DNA of 64,000 nucleotides from Ruminococcus sp. NK3A76 (lineage in GTDB: Bacteria; Bacillota; Clostridia; Oscillospirales; Ruminococcaceae): assembly GCF_000686125.1 (NCBI RefSeq), contig NZ_JMMA01000002.1, positions 2,728,001-2,792,000 of the forward strand, read 5' to 3'. How positions within the stretch are numbered: position 1 is the first letter of the stretch; each line of letters starts with the position of its first letter. The position numbers and the translations under genes were made by a program. This document shows, piece after piece, positions 1 to 8,018 of the stretch. Under the pieces are notes generated by a model. The model searched no databases. It was given only the letters and a program-made list of their open reading frames with translations, and had not been told where the DNA came from.

Positions 1-575
1 GGGCTGCCGATAAGCTCTGCCGTAGCCGAAGCGAATGCCTTTGAGCCGTCGGAATCGAATTCAAGGCTTACAACGTATGTTGTCTCGCCTGACTCCTTGT
101 CCTGATAAGGAACAGCCTCGGCAGACTGTACGCTCGTACCTGTGAGTATCTCCTCACCTGTCGCCTCGCTGCCCTTTCTGAATGTCAGAAGTGCAGTCTC
201 GCCGAGCTCTGATACAGCCTCCTCAGGGTCAAAGCTCTCCTCGCCTGCCTGCCACGGGAACGACACCATTACACGCTTTTTGTTGTAATCGGCATAAACG
301 TCCGAGTCAGTGATATTGAGCGAGACAAGTCTCTGCTCGATAACGGCCTTTGCCGCATCTATCTCTTTCTCGCTCGCATCGTAATCATCTGCGGGCTCGA
401 ATGTGGCATTGACACCGCCCTGGATATCTATACCCCATCTTATCTCATCAACGCCCTTGATATAGGTCGTCTTGATATCGCCGTACTGAGTGCCTATACC
501 TGCATATGTCAGATAAGCAAACGCAGCGATACAAAGCAGAACTATAAAAAAGACCGGCTTCTTACCTCGTTTCAC
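1..575 (-). CDS. secD: Protein translocase subunit SecD, 5' part only
   Basis: The first 191 codons of a SecD homologue; the rest lies beyond the window edge. SecD is the inner-membrane partner of SecF that uses proton motive force to help complete Sec-dependent export. The visible part has one N-terminal membrane segment (about residues 7-25), then the LGIDIQGG-type motif of this family (here RWGIDIQGGV near residue 48) and the start of the large extracytoplasmic P1 domain. The start is a GTG at 575 with a strong GGGAGGA ribosome site 5 bases upstream; no in-frame ATG fits. A consensus promoter lies at 642-670 on the same strand. Family call is firm; full length cannot be judged. Confidence 0.9.
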   Translation of the reverse strand, partial: MKRGKKPVFFIVLLCIAAFAYLTYAGIGTQYGDIKTTYIKGVDEIRWGIDIQGGVNATFEPADDYDASEKEIDAAKAVIEQRLVSLNITDSDVYADYNKKRVMVSFPWQAGEESFDPEEAVSELGETALLTFRKGSEATGEEILTGTSVQSAEAVPYQDKESGETTYVVSLEFDSDGSKAFASATAELIGS

Positions 576-641
576 TAAAAATCCTCCCTCATTCTATGAG
601 TAAATATTATTTATATGTTAAAAAAACACATTCACCTATAA

Positions 642-670
642 ATTATACATTCATTTTCTTATTTTGTCAA
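642..670 (-). promoter_or_regulatory. Sigma-A-type promoter for secD
   Basis: On the minus strand TTGACA (670-665), 17-base spacer, TATAAT (647-642), about 70 bases before the secD GTG. Both hexamers match consensus. Confidence 0.85.
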
Positions 671-764
671 GTACCGCCGAGAAATTTAGGCTATTTTTAC
701 TCAAAAAAGCCTTATAGTACAAAAAATCAGGCTGTTATCTCCTGTTTTATTGTTGATTTTCCCG

Positions 765-793
765 TTGACAAACCAGCCCCGAGCGGGTATAAT
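765..793 (+). promoter_or_regulatory. Sigma-A-type promoter reading toward the CNNM gene
   Basis: TTGACA (765-770), 17-base spacer, TATAAT (788-793). The next gene on this strand starts at 1312, so its leader would be over 500 nt, almost all of it the repeat element at 826-1280. The element appears to have inserted between promoter and gene. Confidence 0.8.
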
Positions 794-825
794 TATAATA
801 ATAGTATAATCGTTTACAGGCAGCG

Positions 826-1280
826 TTAAGAATGCATAATTGAGGTGTGCGGCTCACGCCGATTATTGCAAGTTTCGCTTTGCGAAACTTGGCTGTCTGC
901 GCAAGCAGACGAGCGCCATATCGGCCGTTTCTGTCCGACAGTATAGCGTAGGGCGGCATTCCGAAGGGTCGAGGTGGCGCATGAGCCGACAAAGCCGGCT
1001 CGAAAGCCCCTCGGTCTACCCCCTGAGGACGAGAAAGCCACCTTGAAGGAAAGCGCTCCCACAAAATAGCTAAAAGGGTAGTCTCTCGCTATCCTTACGC
1101 TACGGATAGGGGGGCTTTCGAGCTGTCGCAGACAGCTCATGCGCCACCCCTGCGTCAGCGAAGCTGCCGCTCACCCCCTTCGGACTGACCTTTCCTCGGT
1201 CACATATTGCCCGAATGGGCATCTCGTCGGCGTAAGCCGACACCACAACTGTTACCTGTTACCTGTTAACTGTTAACTGA
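826..1280. repeat. Heptamer-bounded mosaic element R1
   Basis: Left boundary is an AATGCAT-type array (826-842) followed by GAGGTG; right boundary is CACC followed by an inverted array of CCTGTTA/CTGTTAA heptamers (1247-1280). The core has, in minus orientation, the 70-bp double-hairpin module (858-926), a module at about 962-1050 also found at 21479-21566, a module at 1087-1180 shared with 7717-7795 and 21598-21678, and a GCCCGAATGGGC hairpin at 1208-1222. No credible gene lies inside; open frames here are short and formed by repeats. Confidence 0.85.
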
Positions 1281-1311
1281 CTAAACGACCAACGCAAAAA
1301 AGGAGTAATTT

Positions 1312-2649
1312 ATGGACGACGTCTTGCGGCGATGTATTTCCGGGAGCTCGGCTCTCGTGCTTATAATGCTTTTGTTCCTGTTCACGGCGATAGAGAGCAG
1401 TATCCTCGATTGCAGCGAGAACAAGCTGCGCTCTCTCCTGTCCGAGAGCAAGAACAGACGGGCTGAAAGGCTGCTGCGCCTTAAGGACAGGCGGCAGGCA
1501 GTAAAGGTCACAGGCATCGTGGAAAGATGCCTGCTCACGGCGGCTGTGTGCTTTATGTGCGAGTGGGGCTTTTCATCTGAGCTGCGCTCGGTCATAACAG
1601 GTGCGCTCGGCGAGGCTGCAAGGGCAGTCGCTTATGTGATACTCCTGCTCATTCTTGTGTTGATAATACCAACTGCTATAAATACCCCCAGGCGGCTCTC
1701 GGGCTATGAGGTCATAGGCGAGCGGCTCGCACTCAGGTTCTGTGGGCTCTACAGCCTGCTGATGACGCTTTTTTGGCCTGTTACGGCGATAGTTGACGGC
1801 ATAAGCGGCTTTGTGCTGCGCAGGTCGGGCGTTGAGGACACTACAGGCGACGAGCCGGTGAGCGAGGAGGATATCCTCATGCTCGTTGACGCTGTAAACG
1901 ACTCGGGCGATATCGACGAGAACCAGGCCGAGATGATAACCAACATCTTCGAGTTCGACGACCTTGAAGCCAAGGACGTTATGACCCACAGGATAGACAT
2001 AACAGGCATCGAGCGCTCCTCCCCGGCGAGCGAGGCGGCAGAGCTTGCGATAAACGAGGGCTTTTCAAGGCTGCCGGTCTACGACGGCACGATAGACAGC
2101 CTGTGCGGCGTTATCTATTCAAAAGACCTGCTGCGCATCTGCTATGAAAACAAGCTCGGCGACCTCACGGCAGGAGATATAGCCCGTGATATCAGCTTCG
2201 TGCCGGAAAACATCAAGTGCGGCGAGCTCTTTGAGCAGATGAGCGCTTCAAAGGCTCAGATAGCGGCGCTCGTTGACGAATACGGCGGCACGGCAGGCAT
2301 CGTGACTATGGAAGACCTGATAGAAGCGATAGTCGGCAGCATAGAAGACGAATTCGACGAGGGCGAGCTTGCCGAGATAACCAGCCTTGACAACGGCTCT
2401 TTCGACGTGCTCGGCACAGCAAGGCCGCAGGACGTTATGGAAGCTCTCGGCACAGGCATAGAGATACCCGAGGAATTCGACACGATAGGCGGCTTTGTGA
2501 TAGATAAGCTCGGATTTATCCCAAGCAGCACCCAGAAGCCGACCGTCAAGTGGAACGATATAAAATTCACAGTCCTCAGAGCTGACGAGACAAAGATAGA
2601 AAAGCTCAGGATAAAAAAGCTCTCCCCTGTTCCGAGCGGAACTTCGTGA
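1312..2649 (+). CDS. CNNM/CBS-domain hemolysin-family transporter protein
   Basis: A 445-residue membrane protein of the CorC/HlyC-CNNM family, often linked to magnesium or cobalt efflux. Order: N-terminal DUF21-like region with hydrophobic segments near residues 12-32, 65-80, 95-120 and 145-165; a CBS pair at about 200-320 (contains VMTHRIDITGI and EYGGTAGIVTMEDLIEAIVG); and a C-terminal CorC_HlyC domain at about 345-430 (DTIGGFV, LGFIP). ATG start with GGAG 8 bases upstream. The DUF21 part is less canonical than that of its paralogue at 59478-60734. Its likely promoter at 765-793 is separated from it by element R1. The family assignment is sound; the ion is not determined. Confidence 0.85.
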   Translation: MDDVLRRCISGSSALVLIMLLFLFTAIESSILDCSENKLRSLLSESKNRRAERLLRLKDRRQAVKVTGIVERCLLTAAVCFMCEWGFSSELRSVITGALGEAARAVAYVILLLILVLIIPTAINTPRRLSGYEVIGERLALRFCGLYSLLMTLFWPVTAIVDGISGFVLRRSGVEDTTGDEPVSEEDILMLVDAVNDSGDIDENQAEMITNIFEFDDLEAKDVMTHRIDITGIERSSPASEAAELAINEGFSRLPVYDGTIDSLCGVIYSKDLLRICYENKLGDLTAGDIARDISFVPENIKCGELFEQMSASKAQIAALVDEYGGTAGIVTMEDLIEAIVGSIEDEFDEGELAEITSLDNGSFDVLGTARPQDVMEALGTGIEIPEEFDTIGGFVIDKLGFIPSSTQKPTVKWNDIKFTVLRADETKIEKLRIKKLSPVPSGTS

Positions 2650-2739
2650 TATCATGATCGTGCATCGGATATGCCCGAATAAGAAAGAAACAGCTTCGGG
2701 AAATATAAACGTGTAAAAAATTTAAACTGGAGATATTCT

Positions 2740-4329
2740 ATGAAAGGAAAAAGACACAAAAAATATGCACTCCGGCGCATTATACCCGTAAAAGCTGCGG
2801 CGCTGTCAATGCTTATGTGCGTGTGTGTTCTTTGCGGCTGCTCGAAGACAGGCAGCTCAGACAGCTCGTCTTTGCCGCAGGCAACTGCCCCGGCACAGCA
2901 GGAGACTGAAAGCCCCCCTGCCAAACCGTCCTCCGACACGTCGAAAGAAACGACCACGACATCAGCCGAGAGCAAAAAGACAGGCAAGACCTCAAAGGCT
3001 GCCACAAAAGCCTCTGACAAAAAGACAGAGAGCGGCACTACCACCACCAAAAAGACCACCCCGGCAGATACTTCCAGCCAGACGACCACGCCGCAGGTGA
3101 CTTACAACTACACCGAGCAGCAAACGCAGCAGACTGAGCCTGCGAACGCTACCGTAACAAGCAGGATAACAACATCGTCATCGGCTAAGGACACCTCCGG
3201 CAAGCCGCAGACTGCTGCCAGGGAAAGGGACGAAAAGCCGCAGGCCGAATATCACATCTACGCCGACGGCTACGTCACCAAATACGATGAACTCAAGCTC
3301 AGAAACCTTACCAAAGACCAGCGCAGAGCCTACAACTCGCTGTCCGAGGGGATATGGAAGATGCAAAAGGATATCCCTATCCCGGAAAAGGTGATTAGAC
3401 AGAGCGAAGCGGCGGACTTTCTGTACACGGTGCTCGGCACTATGCCCGAGGTAAACTATGTCACAGGAACTTTCAAGATGTCTGTCGGCGGAGGATATGT
3501 CACCAAGTATACGATAGACTACTCGCTCGATACCAAACAGGCGCAGGAGCAGCACAAGGCACTCCGTGCGGCGGCTTCAAGGATAATCGGCAGCCTGCCC
3601 TCAGGCATGACCGACAGCGAAAAGGTAAGATACTTCCACGACTATATAATAAAGAACTGCGAATACTCAAAAGAGGGCGGCAACTCAAGCTACACCGCTT
3701 ACGGCTGCCTTGTCGAGGGCAAGGCCGTCTGCGAGGGCTATGCTATGGCGCTTGACTACCTCTGCGAAAAGGCAGGCATATACTCGCTGCTGATATCCGG
3801 CGAGAGCACCAGCTCCTCAGGGCAGAAGCTCACCCACATCTGGAACAAGATACAGCTTGACAACAAGTGGTACAACTTCGATGTGACCTGGGACGACCCT
3901 GTGTCGAGCTTCGGGTCTGACTACGTCAGATACGACTACTACGCCGTACCCGACAAGCAGCTTGAACGCACGCATACGACTGATAAAAACCGCTTCGGCT
4001 ATTACCCCGAGGCGTGGGCATCTGATGAGAACTACTTCGTCAAGAACGGCCTGTACATCGACAGCACAGATGAAGCTGACGAGATGGTGACCGACGCTCT
4101 TGCGCTGTCACTCACAGAGGGGCAGGTATGCGCAAGTGTACGGTGCAGCAAAAGCACCTTTGACGATGTATACAAGCTCATAATGAGCTCGGACGAGCAG
4201 ACGGGGCTGCACACTGTAAGCAGATATCTCGCTGCTGCCTGCGAAAAATCCGGCATTTACAAGGAATACGCAGGTTTTTACGCTGTAAAGAACGATGGCG
4301 CAGGTGTTATAGCCATCATACTTAAATAA
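2740..4329 (+). CDS. Lipoprotein with transglutaminase-like domain
   Basis: A 529-residue secreted lipoprotein. Signal peptide with lipobox LCGC, lipidation at about Cys34. Then a Ser/Thr/Lys/Gln-rich spacer of about 130 residues, likely crossing the cell wall, and a transglutaminase-like fold at about 290-430. The papain-like triad is visible: Cys in GKAVCEGYA, His in LTHIWNKI, Asp in NFDVTWDDP. Such domains in Firmicutes may be proteases or amidases rather than cross-linking enzymes. ATG start behind GGAGATATT. It is followed 16 bases later by a small membrane-peptide gene with its own strong ribosome site, so the two are probably co-transcribed. Substrate unknown. Confidence 0.85.
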   Translation: MKGKRHKKYALRRIIPVKAAALSMLMCVCVLCGCSKTGSSDSSSLPQATAPAQQETESPPAKPSSDTSKETTTTSAESKKTGKTSKAATKASDKKTESGTTTTKKTTPADTSSQTTTPQVTYNYTEQQTQQTEPANATVTSRITTSSSAKDTSGKPQTAARERDEKPQAEYHIYADGYVTKYDELKLRNLTKDQRRAYNSLSEGIWKMQKDIPIPEKVIRQSEAADFLYTVLGTMPEVNYVTGTFKMSVGGGYVTKYTIDYSLDTKQAQEQHKALRAAASRIIGSLPSGMTDSEKVRYFHDYIIKNCEYSKEGGNSSYTAYGCLVEGKAVCEGYAMALDYLCEKAGIYSLLISGESTSSSGQKLTHIWNKIQLDNKWYNFDVTWDDPVSSFGSDYVRYDYYAVPDKQLERTHTTDKNRFGYYPEAWASDENYFVKNGLYIDSTDEADEMVTDALALSLTEGQVCASVRCSKSTFDDVYKLIMSSDEQTGLHTVSRYLAAACEKSGIYKEYAGFYAVKNDGAGVIAIILK

Positions 4330-4345
4330 AAGGAGGACACAACAC

Positions 4346-4495
4346 ATGGAAAAATACTCACAGAAAAGGTCATTCTGGGCAATTATGGGTGCTCTGCTGC
4401 TGGTGGTAGCTTCAACAGCACTCTTTGTCTACAGATATCTTGACGACAAGGCTCACTACGAGAAGTGGAAGGACTACGAGGAGTGCGGCATTTAA
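4346..4495 (+). CDS. Small single-pass membrane protein, 49 residues
   Basis: An unrecognised small protein. ATG at 4346 preceded by a near-perfect AAAGGAGG that overlaps the stop of the upstream lipoprotein gene, which argues strongly for real translation. It starts MEKYSQKRSFWAIMG, has one hydrophobic helix (about residues 10-29) and ends in a charged tail with tyrosines and acidic residues (YEKWKDYEECGI). A rho-independent terminator follows 18 bases after the stop, closing a two-gene operon. It may anchor, chaperone or regulate the transglutaminase-like lipoprotein; that is inference from position only. Confidence 0.75.
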   Translation: MEKYSQKRSFWAIMGALLLVVASTALFVYRYLDDKAHYEKWKDYEECGI

Positions 4496-4512
4496 GCTGA
4501 AAATACTGTTAC

Positions 4513-4552
4513 AGCCCCCGGTGTGTAAATATCACCGGGGGCTTTGCTTTTT
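4513..4552 (+). terminator. Rho-independent terminator
   Basis: Perfect 11-bp stem AGCCCCCGGTG / CACCGGGGGCT with a 9-base loop and a T-rich tail, closing the operon of 2740-4495. Confidence 0.9.
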
Positions 4553-4659
4553 CCATACGCTGGCAGAGCGATAACGTTTTCTGTTCACTTTGCACAAATT
4601 TTATATAGATTTTTTGACTTACCGGCTGCTACTTTAACAAAAAGCACGTCTTTGAATTG

Positions 4660-4688
4660 TTGACTTACACTTATGATTATGGTATAAT
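4660..4688 (+). promoter_or_regulatory. Promoter for the EAL gene
   Basis: TTGACT (4660-4665), 17-base spacer, TATAAT (4683-4688), about 70 bases before the TTG start at 4762. A short TGAATAG array (4719-4740) lies in the leader between promoter and ribosome site. Confidence 0.8.
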
Positions 4689-4718
4689 GAATAATGATAT
4701 TTATGCAATTGAAGCAGC

Positions 4719-4740
4719 GAAGAGTGAATAGTGAATAGTT
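4719..4740 (+). repeat. Short TGAATAG heptamer array R16
   Basis: Three heptamer-like units (GAAGAGTGAATAGTGAATAG) without a core, in the 5' leader of the EAL gene. Stop-bearing strand is the sense strand, as in the left arrays of the larger elements. It may be a remnant or a seed. Confidence 0.7.
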
Positions 4741-4761
4741 TTATGAAGGGAGGGAACGAAG

Positions 4762-6840
4762 TTGAACGAACACAGCAGCAGTTTAGACATACTCAAAAAT
4801 TACCTCAGGGCATCTGCCGATATCTCATCAGAGGAAGAGCTCTATGCGCTGGAGGGGGAATATAAAGACAAGCTGTCCGGCATGGCTGATGAGACTGAGC
4901 TGTTTGAGCTTATATCAGACCTGACGCACAGACTTGCAGCACTGAAAGCCGACACTCACGGGCTGCCCGTATGCGAGAAGGAGCTCTCGGAGGAGGAGCG
5001 TGAGGAGAACCGTCTTGTGCAGATGCTGCTTGACGACAACCTCTTTACCTACCACTTCCAGCCGATAGTAAGGGCTGAAAACGGCGAGGTCTACGCCTAC
5101 GAAGCGCTTATGCGTGCCGATGGCATGGAGGGCATAACCCCCTACCACATCTTAAAATACGCAGAGCTCTCGGGCAGGCTCAGTGATGTCGAGCAGTACA
5201 CCTTCATGAATATACTAAGGCTCGTAAACTCCGACAGGGATATGTTCCACGGCAAGCCTGTGTTTATAAACAGTATGCCGAACATACGCATACGCCCTGA
5301 TGCTGCGAGTGAGATAGAGAAGATGTTCGCCGAGCGGCTCGGGAACGTCGTTGTAGAAATGGTCGAGCGGTCGGAATACAACGAGAGCGAGCTCAACCGC
5401 ATCAAGGAAAAATACCAGACCCTCGGTATTCCGATAGCGATAGATGACTACGGCACGGGCTATTCAAACATCAGCAACCTGCTGCGCTATACGCCCAACT
5501 ACGTCAAGATAGACAGAGCGCTTTTGAGCGGCATAGAGCACAGCCCCAACAAAAAGCATTTTGTGCGTGAGATAATAGATTTCTGCCACGCAAACAATAT
5601 ACTCGCACTCGCCGAGGGCGTTGAGAACACCGAGGAGCTGCGCACGGTTATCCTGCTCGGTGCTGACCTTATCCAGGGCTTCTACACCGCAAGGCCGTCG
5701 GCTGAGGTCATATCAGAGATACCCTACGAGTTAAAGTCCGAGATAAAAGCCCACAGGCAGGAGCTTGAAGACGGCAGGCGTTTAAAGATATACTCCGCCG
5801 AAAAGAACGAGCGTATACTCCTCGACAGGCTCTCAGGCGAGGGCTACAGCTGCATCAAGATAGGCCTTAGGTGCAGCGGCGGCGAGGTCATACTAAGCGG
5901 CTCGCCGCATCAGGATTCGGGCATACATATCATCATAGCAGACGGCTTCAATGGCAAGCTGGCGCTCAGAAACGTCAAGCTCTCAAACATCGTCGGCAGG
6001 CCGTGCATAGAAATGGGCAATGACTGCGAGCTCACCCTGTCGCTCGTCGGCAGCAATATGCTCTGCAACGGCGGCATCTGCGTGCCTGAGAGCTCTGTAT
6101 TCAAAACAGAGGGCGACGGCAGCCTTGACATAAAGCTTGCCTACTGCGACTGGTACGGCATAGGCAACGACCTTAAATCACGCCACGGCAGGCTGCATTT
6201 CGAGCAGAACGGCACCATATCCGTCAAAGCCGAGAGCCACGCAGGCGTATGCATAGGCTCAGGCCTCGGCGGCGAGATAGAGATAGGCAGAGGGCGCTAT
6301 TGTTTCAGCCTTGCAGGCAGCTCAAACATCGGCATAGGCGCATTCAGGGGCAGCACCAGCATCAGCATGGTCGGCTGCGACTTTGAGTGTGTATCGACCG
6401 GTGCATACAGCACGGGCATAGGCTCGACCGAGGGCGACATGAGCGCACACATAATGTTTTCAAGCGTCAAGGTCACGCTTGACAGCCAGCTTGCAGTCGG
6501 CATAGGCACGCTGCACGGCAACAAAGCATCTATCCACACCGAGAGCATGAGCGTTGTAATGGACATGAACGCCGATATGCTGACAGCCTTCGGCGCACTG
6601 ATAGGCAACTCAGACATAATGATAGAGCGCACCTCTGTGACACTCACAGAGAACGGCTCAGAAGCCCTTGCCTTCGGCGGCAGAGGCGGTCAGACACTTA
6701 TCTCGTTCACAGATGTTGACCTGAAAGGCAAGATACTGAACACCGCCAACGTCACCACCTACGCCGAGCCTGAGAACCAGTTCATCAAGGGCGGCAGCTA
6801 CCAGCTTGCCCTGAACGGCAAGGTCCTCGAAGCGATCTGA
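4762..6840 (+). CDS. EAL-domain c-di-GMP phosphodiesterase with repeat tail
   Basis: A 692-residue soluble protein. After a ~90-residue acidic N-terminus comes an EAL domain (about 95-325) with the expected catalytic and metal-binding residues: YEALMR, INSMPN, VVEMVER, DDYGTGYSN, YVKIDRALL, AEGVEN and IQGFY. Active c-di-GMP hydrolysis is therefore plausible. The C-terminal half (about 350-692) is a glycine-rich repeat with GIG or similar every 27-29 residues (GIGSG, GIGAF, GIGST, GIGTL), suggesting a right-handed beta-helix. No signal peptide or membrane segment is seen, so the helix should be cytoplasmic. Start is TTG at 4762 with AAGGGAGG eight bases upstream. I do not know a family with this architecture. 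Confidence 0.85.
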   Translation: MNEHSSSLDILKNYLRASADISSEEELYALEGEYKDKLSGMADETELFELISDLTHRLAALKADTHGLPVCEKELSEEEREENRLVQMLLDDNLFTYHFQPIVRAENGEVYAYEALMRADGMEGITPYHILKYAELSGRLSDVEQYTFMNILRLVNSDRDMFHGKPVFINSMPNIRIRPDAASEIEKMFAERLGNVVVEMVERSEYNESELNRIKEKYQTLGIPIAIDDYGTGYSNISNLLRYTPNYVKIDRALLSGIEHSPNKKHFVREIIDFCHANNILALAEGVENTEELRTVILLGADLIQGFYTARPSAEVISEIPYELKSEIKAHRQELEDGRRLKIYSAEKNERILLDRLSGEGYSCIKIGLRCSGGEVILSGSPHQDSGIHIIIADGFNGKLALRNVKLSNIVGRPCIEMGNDCELTLSLVGSNMLCNGGICVPESSVFKTEGDGSLDIKLAYCDWYGIGNDLKSRHGRLHFEQNGTISVKAESHAGVCIGSGLGGEIEIGRGRYCFSLAGSSNIGIGAFRGSTSISMVGCDFECVSTGAYSTGIGSTEGDMSAHIMFSSVKVTLDSQLAVGIGTLHGNKASIHTESMSVVMDMNADMLTAFGALIGNSDIMIERTSVTLTENGSEALAFGGRGGQTLISFTDVDLKGKILNTANVTTYAEPENQFIKGGSYQLALNGKVLEAI

Positions 6841-6907
6841 GCAATGCTCAATACACAAAGCACATATCCCCTGAGAGATAAGAAAGATACTCATATAGAA
6901 GTTTTAA

Positions 6908-6952
6908 GCCATAGTATTTCTGATGCAAAGTCAGAAGTACTATGGCGTTTCT
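6908..6952 (+). terminator. Rho-independent terminator after the EAL gene
   Basis: 16-bp stem with one imperfect pair (GCCATAGTATTTCTGA / TCAGAAGTACTATGGC), 7-base loop and TTTCT tail. Confidence 0.8.
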
Positions 6953-6953
6953 A

Positions 6954-6982
6954 TTGACAGTGCAGAGATGATGTGCTATAAT
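6954..6982 (+). promoter_or_regulatory. Promoter for the DinB-like gene
   Basis: TTGACA (6954-6959), 17-base spacer, TATAAT (6977-6982); both consensus, directly behind the previous gene's terminator and about 40 bases before the ATG. Confidence 0.9.
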
Positions 6983-7023
6983 TGTTACTGACAAATCGGA
7001 ATTTAGAACAGGAGGATTATATA

Positions 7024-7548
7024 ATGAATGAATTATGTATGATAATAAAAGAAATGGCGAAACCGAATTTTCTGAATATCAGAACATCTATCCAGACTTA
7101 TGACAGAGATGCGATATGCTGCGGCGCTCCGTGTTGGAGATGGGCGTATCATGCACTTCATTCAGCTGATAAATGGTTTATAAATCCTTGTGTATATGAT
7201 GAACCGCCTTTTCATGAAGAAGGACTTGACAATCCTGACAAGCCTGCTTCTGTTATCTTATCTGATGAGCAGCTTCTTGATTATCTTGACAGTGTAGAGA
7301 AAAAAACATATGCATATCTTGATTCTCTTACAGATGAAATGCTGTATGAATGTCCTGAAAACTGTGAGCATACAAGAATGGAACTGGTACTGAGACAATT
7401 CCGTCATATTTCATTCCATACAGGAATGCTTAACGGACAGACTGCCGTAGCAACAGGAAAATTTCCAATGTGGGTATCTCAGGCTGACAAATATGTTGAT
7501 GACGGTATTTTTTTCGGTAGATACAGAAAAGGACAAGTAACAAAATAA
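7024..7548 (+). CDS. DinB-superfamily-like protein
   Basis: A 174-residue protein resembling the DinB/YfiT four-helix metal-dependent family, in which some members are thiol transferases. Candidate metal ligands: His in RWAYHALHSADKW near residue 40 and the pair in RHISFHTGMLNG near residue 135, matching the family's H...HxxxH pattern. ATG at 7024 with AGGAGG eight bases upstream; an upstream in-frame TTG at 6982 is rejected because it overlaps the -10 box. Codon use is AT-richer than the neighbours (AAA, TAT, GAT), and the gene is a monocistron with its own promoter and terminator. This fits a recent acquisition. Biochemical role unknown. Confidence 0.75.
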   Translation: MNELCMIIKEMAKPNFLNIRTSIQTYDRDAICCGAPCWRWAYHALHSADKWFINPCVYDEPPFHEEGLDNPDKPASVILSDEQLLDYLDSVEKKTYAYLDSLTDEMLYECPENCEHTRMELVLRQFRHISFHTGMLNGQTAVATGKFPMWVSQADKYVDDGIFFGRYRKGQVTK

Positions 7549-7596
7549 GTTATGATAATGCAAATTCTGATTTATCTTAGCAACCGTATAAAATAA

Positions 7597-7640
7597 AATG
7601 CCCCGAAGCGCTTTTGAACGCTTCGGGGCAAAACTTCTAT
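7597..7640 (+). terminator. Rho-independent terminator after the DinB-like gene
   Basis: Perfect 12-bp stem TGCCCCGAAGCG / CGCTTCGGGGCA, 8-base loop, followed by AAAACTTCT. Confidence 0.85.
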
Positions 7641-7699
7641 ATGGGTATTCGTCTTATTTCCCGGGGGATATTTGTTTGGTGTTTATGGAGCTGGCTTGG

Positions 7700-7968
7700 C
7701 TTCAAGGGAGCGCTCTCGCTTATCCTACGCTACGGTAGGGGGGCTCATGCGCCACCCCTGCGTCAGCGAAGCTGCCGCCACCCCCTTCGGACTTGCCTTT
7801 CCTCAGTCACATACCGCCCGAATGGGCATCCGTCGGCGTAAGCCGACACCACAACTATTCACTCTTCACTATTCACTATTCACTGAGCGCAGCGTTACCG
7901 CCCGAATGGGCATAAGCGGCGTAAGCCGCACCATAACTGTTACCTGTTACCTGTTAACTGTTACCTGA
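7700..7968. repeat. Heptamer-bounded mosaic element R2
   Basis: Lacks a left array. Core begins with the CTACGCTACGG/GGGGGGCT module (7717-7795), then a GCCCGAATGGGC hairpin, a TCGGCGTAAGCCGA hairpin, CACC and an inverted CTATTCA array (7854-7884). A second short core (GCCCGAATGGGC, GCGGCGTAAGCCGC) follows and ends in CACC plus an inverted CCTGTTA array (7934-7966). The array ends about 50 bases before the spoIIP start. Two cores separated by an array suggest nested or tandem insertion. Confidence 0.8.
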
Positions 7969-8018
7969 ATAAACGCCCCTCCCTGCCGCATAGACTATAA
8001 AAAAAGGGGGCTTGTATC

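Noticed and set aside
840-1140. Several overlapping short frames in both strands
   Set aside because: They are made of mosaic element R1, differ between copies of the module, and lack ribosome sites.
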